Source: an uncultured Oscillospiraceae bacterium
Lineage (GTDB): Bacteria; Bacillota_A; Clostridia; Oscillospirales; Oscillospiraceae
Assembly: GCA_934589325.1 (NCBI GenBank)
Contig: CAKTNU010000048.1
Location: 1 to 9,836 of the forward strand
Reading direction: 5' to 3'
Length of the DNA stretch: 9,836 nt
The notes beneath the pieces are model-generated. The model did not search any database and had not been told where the DNA came from. It saw only the letters and a program-made list of their open reading frames with translations. Below, in pieces: positions 7,405 through 9,836 of the stretch. The stretch's first letter is position 1. Each line of letters opens with the position of its first letter. The position numbers and the translations under genes are program-made.

Positions 7405-8082
7405 ATGGAGCATACCGTTCTGAAGCTCCCGGGAGCGAAGGATTTTTTCACGCAGGAGGCGTTCAAGGCACTGCGTACCAACCTGCAGTTCTGCGGTCAG
7501 GATATACATACCGTAGTCATCACAAGCTGCAACGAAAACGAGGGCAAGACCACGATAACGCTCCAGCTCGCAAAGAGTCTGTCGGAGCTTGATAAGCGCG
7601 TGCTTGTCATAGACGCGGATATGCGTAAATCCGTCATGGCGGGCAGAAATACATCGGCGGAGAACCCGGCCGGACTCAGCGAGGTGCTTACCGGTCTGGT
7701 TCCGGTGAACGAGTGCCTGTATCAGACGCAGTATCCGAACATGGCGATAATGTTTGCCGGCAAGTATCCCCCAAACCCGGTCGAGCTGCTCGGCGGAAGA
7801 TATTTCGAAAGCCTGCTCGAGGAGGCGCGCAAGGCGTATGACTATGTTCTTGTGGACGCTCCTCCGCTCGGCAGTGTTATCGACGCTGCTGTCGTCGCCG
7901 CAAAGTGCGACGGGACCATACTTGTCATATCCGATAATCACGTTCGCTGCCGGCAGGCCATGGAGGTCGTAGAACAGCTGAAAAAGAGCGGCTGCAAGAT
8001 ACTCGGAGCCGTGAGGAACAATATCCGCAAAAAGGACAGCGGATACTACAGCAAATATTATAAGGACACTAAGTACAAATAA
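7405..8082 (+). CDS. cpsD: Bacterial tyrosine kinase (BY-kinase) of capsule assembly
   Basis: This cytoplasmic P-loop autokinase (CpsD/CapB/YwqD type) is activated by CpsC, dephosphorylated by CpsB, and couples phosphorylation cycling to polymer assembly. From ATG 7405 the product is 225 residues, the normal size. The Walker A loop is NENEGKTT at 43-50 (Lys48), Walker A' is VLVIDADMRK at 66-75 (Asp70, Asp72) and Walker B is VLVDAPPLGS at 148-157 (Asp151). The family block PPNPVELLGG is at 122-131. The C-terminal tail holds five tyrosines (214, 215, 218, 219, 224), the expected autophosphorylation cluster. The N-terminal oligomerisation motif EXXRXXR reads EAFKALR (18-24), with Lys in place of the first Arg. 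It is the last gene of the operon, followed by a terminator. Confidence 0.94.
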   Translation: MEHTVLKLPGAKDFFTQEAFKALRTNLQFCGQDIHTVVITSCNENEGKTTITLQLAKSLSELDKRVLVIDADMRKSVMAGRNTSAENPAGLSEVLTGLVPVNECLYQTQYPNMAIMFAGKYPPNPVELLGGRYFESLLEEARKAYDYVLVDAPPLGSVIDAAVVAAKCDGTILVISDNHVRCRQAMEVVEQLKKSGCKILGAVRNNIRKKDSGYYSKYYKDTKYK

Positions 8083-8092
8083 AAGCATGAAT

Positions 8093-8142
8093 AAAATTCA
8101 CCCCGGATATAACATGCGGTGTTATATCCGGGGCGTGATTTT
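8093..8142 (+). terminator. Intrinsic terminator ending the capsule operon
   Basis: CCCCGGATATAACA (8101-8114) and TGTTATATCCGGGG (8120-8133) form a perfect 14-bp stem with loop TGCGG, 18 bases after the cpsD stop. AAAATTCA before the stem and TGATTTT after it can extend the pairing with small bulges and give a short U-run on either strand. It could therefore work in both directions. The U-run is short and interrupted. Confidence 0.75.
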
Positions 8143-8171
8143 GAATTACAGGCTAATTATCATATCAGCTG

Positions 8172-8203
8172 TGCCGCGGCAGCGCAAGGCTTAATTTGCC
8201 GCG
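8172..8203. repeat. GC-rich palindrome and inverted repeat in the intergenic gap
   Basis: TGCCGCGGCA (8172-8181) is a perfect 10-bp palindrome. Its part CGCGGCA (8175-8181) also pairs perfectly with TGCCGCG (8197-8203) across a 15-base loop. It stands out in otherwise AT-rich DNA. No U-run follows. An operator or a secondary hairpin behind the terminator are both possible; no function is assigned. Confidence 0.4.
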
Positions 8204-8236
8204 TAGGTCTGATTTCCGGACATTGTAAAACAAATA

Positions 8237-8250
8237 TTAAATATATTTAA
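8237..8250. promoter_or_regulatory. 14-bp AT palindrome upstream of the rny promoter
   Basis: TTAAATATATTTAA is a perfect palindrome ending 9 bases before the -35 hexamer. The position suits an UP element contacting RNA polymerase alpha, and the symmetry would also suit a dimeric regulator. AT-rich sequence makes chance symmetry fairly likely. Confidence 0.35.
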
Positions 8251-8259
8251 GTAATTCAC

Positions 8260-8288
8260 TTGACATAATACCCGGTTCGGGCTAAAAT
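8260..8288 (+). promoter_or_regulatory. Sigma-A promoter for rny
   Basis: The -35 is TTGACA (8260-8265, perfect consensus) and the -10 is TAAAAT (8283-8288, one mismatch to TATAAT), with an ideal 17-base spacer. AT-rich DNA lies upstream. Transcription should start near 8295, giving a leader of about 170 nt before rny. This is the only strong promoter I found in the window. Confidence 0.82.
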
Positions 8289-8294
8289 AGATTA

Positions 8295-8463
8295 GATAAT
8301 ATTTAAGGAGCCATGGGGAGGCTCCGCCGAATATTTCTTTTCAATTCCGACGGGCGCGTTTTATGGCCCGTCTTGCTTTAGATCAAACTGTATAAAGCAC
8401 AGTCTTGGCATTGTCTTGAACCACCGCAAAATTCTAAAAAGAATGGAGGTGTGTTTACTTACT
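8295..8463 (+). promoter_or_regulatory. Structured 5' leader of rny, possible attenuator or small RNA
   Basis: The leader contains two hairpins. Hairpin 1 pairs GGAGCC (8307-8312) with GGCTCC (8320-8325), extendable by AATATT (8298-8303) with AATATT (8330-8335), and is followed by TTTCTTTT. Hairpin 2 pairs GACGGGC (8349-8355) with GCCCGTC (8366-8372) and is followed by TTGCTTT. A 22-codon frame starts at ATG 8313 and ends at TAG 8379-8381, spanning both, with AAGGAG only 2 bases upstream. Weaker 5-bp hairpins follow (8387-8403 and 8431-8444). The rny ribosome binding site GGAGG is at 8445-8449, followed by TG. I do not recognise a known riboswitch class. Confidence 0.5.
8349..8378 (+). terminator. 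Possible premature terminator in the rny leader
   Basis: A perfect 7-bp GC-rich stem (GACGGGC/GCCCGTC) with a 10-base loop is followed by TTGCTTT. Termination here would yield an RNA of about 85 nt from the promoter at 8260-8288. The U-tract is interrupted by GC, so it may be weak or conditional. Confidence 0.35.
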
Positions 8464-9836
8464 ATGTCTTTACCTTTATGGGTCGTTATAATAATTGTCG
8501 CCGTCGCAGCGGCAGCATGCTTCTTCACTGGCATACAGTACCGTAAAAAGGTCGCCGAGCGCGAGATCATGAGCGCGGAGGAAGAAGCAAAGCGTATAAT
8601 AAATGAGTCGATAAAGAGCGCCGAGAGCAAGAAGAGAGAGGCTCTCGTAGAGGCAAAGGAAGAAATACACAAAAGCCGCTCCGAGTACGAGCGGGAAGTA
8701 AAGGAGCGCCGTTCGGAGCTGCAGAAGCAGGAACGCCGTCTCCAGCAGAAGGAAGAAAATCTCGACAAGAAGATGGACGCCGTCGAGCGCAAGAGCGATA
8801 CGCTCAACAACAAGATCGCCGCCGTTGAGAATCAGCAGCAGGAGGTCGCGCTCATCAAGAAGAGCCAGCTTGAGATGCTGGAGAAGATATCCGGCTTCTC
8901 CGTCGAGGAGGCAAAGCAGTACCTCATCGCAAATATCCGCGACGATGTGACGCACGAAATGGCGATGAAGGTCAAGGAGATCGAGACGCAGTACAAGGAA
9001 GAGGCAGAGGATAAGGCCCGCGCAATCATTGCCACTGCCATCCAGCGCTGCGCCGCTGACCATGCAAGTGAGATAACCGTTTCCGTCGTACCTCTCCCCA
9101 ACGACGAAATGAAGGGCCGCATCATCGGCCGCGAGGGACGCAACATCCGCAGCATCGAAACGCTGACCGGCTGCGACCTCATCATCGACGATACCCCTGA
9201 GGCGATAACCGTTTCCAGCTTTGATCCTGTCCGCCGCGAGGTGGCGCGTCTGGCGCTGGAAAAGCTGATACAGGACGGCCGCATCCACCCTGCCCGCATC
9301 GAGGAAATGGTTGCAAAGGCGCAGAAGGAAGTCAACGCGACCATCAAGGCCGAGGGCGAGCGTGCCGTGTTCGAGACGAACATCCACGGCCTCAACCCCG
9401 AGCTTATCCGTCTGCTCGGCCGTATGAAATACCGTACCAGCTATGGCCAGAACGTGCTGAACCACTCCATCGAGGTATCGCACATTGCGGGGCTTATGGC
9501 CGCAGAGCTCGGCGTCGATGTCGCTACGGCGAAGCGCGCAGGCCTGCTGCACGATATCGGCAAGGCTATTGACCATGAGGTCGAGGGCAGCCATGTTACC
9601 ATCGGCGTAGATATTGCCCGCAAGTACAAGGAGTCCGAGGCCGTTATCCACGCTATCGAGGCGCACCACGGCGATGTGGAGCCGCACACCGTTGTTGCCT
9701 GTCTTGTTCAGGCGGCGGACGCGATATCCGCTTCCAGGCCCGGCGCACGCCGTGAGAATATCGAGAGCTATGTCAAGCGTCTTGAGAAGCTGGAGGAGGT
9801 CTCCAAGAGCTTCCCGGGCATCGCAAGCTCCTATGC
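8464..9836 (+). CDS. rny: Ribonuclease Y, 3'-truncated by the window edge
   Basis: RNase Y is the membrane-anchored endoribonuclease that starts mRNA decay in many Firmicutes. The frame is open from ATG 8464 to the window end, giving 457 complete codons; about 60 residues of the usual 515-520 are missing. An N-terminal membrane anchor (about residues 4-22, [18 protein letters not shown]) is followed by a long charged coiled coil (about 28-180, rich in Glu, Lys and Arg). The KH RNA-binding domain contains [10 protein letters not shown] (218-227). The HD domain has the catalytic pair His363-Asp364 in LLHDIGKA, with VEGSH and EAHHGD downstream. GGAGG (8445-8449) lies 14 bases before the ATG, a rather long spacing, but the family N-terminus fits this start. 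It has its own promoter and is separated by a terminator from the capsule operon, so co-location need not mean shared function. Confidence 0.96.
   Translation, partial: MSLPLWVVIIIVAVAAAACFFTGIQYRKKVAEREIMSAEEEAKRIINESIKSAESKKREALVEAKEEIHKSRSEYEREVKERRSELQKQERRLQQKEENLDKKMDAVERKSDTLNNKIAAVENQQQEVALIKKSQLEMLEKISGFSVEEAKQYLIANIRDDVTHEMAMKVKEIETQYKEEAEDKARAIIATAIQRCAADHASEITVSVVPLPNDEMKGRIIGREGRNIRSIETLTGCDLIIDDTPEAITVSSFDPVRREVARLALEKLIQDGRIHPARIEEMVAKAQKEVNATIKAEGERAVFETNIHGLNPELIRLLGRMKYRTSYGQNVLNHSIEVSHIAGLMAAELGVDVATAKRAGLLHDIGKAIDHEVEGSHVTIGVDIARKYKESEAVIHAIEAHHGDVEPHTVVACLVQAADAISASRPGARRENIESYVKRLEKLEEVSKSFPGIASSY

Noticed and set aside
7117..8088. A 323-codon open frame on the minus strand opposite cpsC and cpsD
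   Set aside because: It covers two well-supported plus-strand genes, spans their junction and shows no domain.
8295..8463. A known riboswitch (c-di-GMP, preQ1, fluoride, guanidine, yybP-ykoY) in the rny leader
   Set aside because: None of the conserved core motifs I could recall for these classes is present, so I leave it as an unassigned structured leader.
8476..9687. A 403-codon open frame on the minus strand opposite rny
   Set aside because: It is the antisense shadow of a codon-biased gene: rny has clear anchor, KH and HD motifs in the plus frame, while the minus frame gives a low-complexity Leu/Asp-rich product with no recognisable domain.
1..9836. CRISPR array, insertion sequence, tRNA, rRNA or prophage genes
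   Set aside because: I saw no regularly spaced repeats, transposase motifs, tRNA-like folds, rRNA sequence or phage genes.

Overview
The window looks like the 3' end of a capsule or exopolysaccharide operon from a low-to-mid GC Gram-positive anaerobe (Bacillota, probably class Clostridia), followed by an unrelated housekeeping gene, rny (RNase Y). Reasons for this placement: AGGAGG-type ribosome binding sites before most genes, TTG and GTG starts, a PHP-type CpsB phosphatase with a split Wzz/BY-kinase pair (the Firmicutes arrangement), a Firmicutes-type RNase Y, and frequent ATA isoleucine codons in GC-rich coding sequence with AT-rich regulatory DNA. A genus cannot be assigned from the sequence alone.

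Layout, all on the + strand. Bases 1-698: 3' part of a GT4-type glycosyltransferase (start outside the window). 695-1219: left-handed beta-helix acyltransferase. 1194-2501: Wzx-type flippase. 2559-5901: three genes matching CapE, CapF and CapG, a complete route from UDP-GlcNAc to UDP-N-acetyl-L-fucosamine. 5901-8082: phosphoregulatory module of a PHP tyrosine phosphatase (CpsB), a Wzz-like membrane adaptor (CpsC) and a bacterial tyrosine kinase (CpsD). Most junctions overlap by 1-26 bases or abut directly, so this is one translationally coupled operon. The only real internal gap is 57 bases (2502-2558) before capE, and it holds a small hairpin.

How the genes fit together: CapEFG make the L-FucNAc donor, the glycosyltransferase adds a sugar to the lipid-linked repeat unit, the acyltransferase may acetylate it, the flippase moves the unit across the membrane, and CpsBCD control polymer length and assembly by tyrosine phosphorylation. 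The initiating phosphoglycosyltransferase, the Wzy polymerase and the operon promoter are not in the window and presumably lie upstream.

Bases 8083-8463 form the regulatory gap between the operon and rny. They hold a perfect 14-bp terminator stem, a GC-rich inverted repeat, a 14-bp AT palindrome, a near-consensus sigma-A promoter (TTGACA-N17-TAAAAT) and a roughly 170-nt leader with two hairpins and a possible 22-codon ORF. rny starts at 8464 and runs off the window. The operon itself is a recognisable, known type of system. The least explained element is the rny leader.
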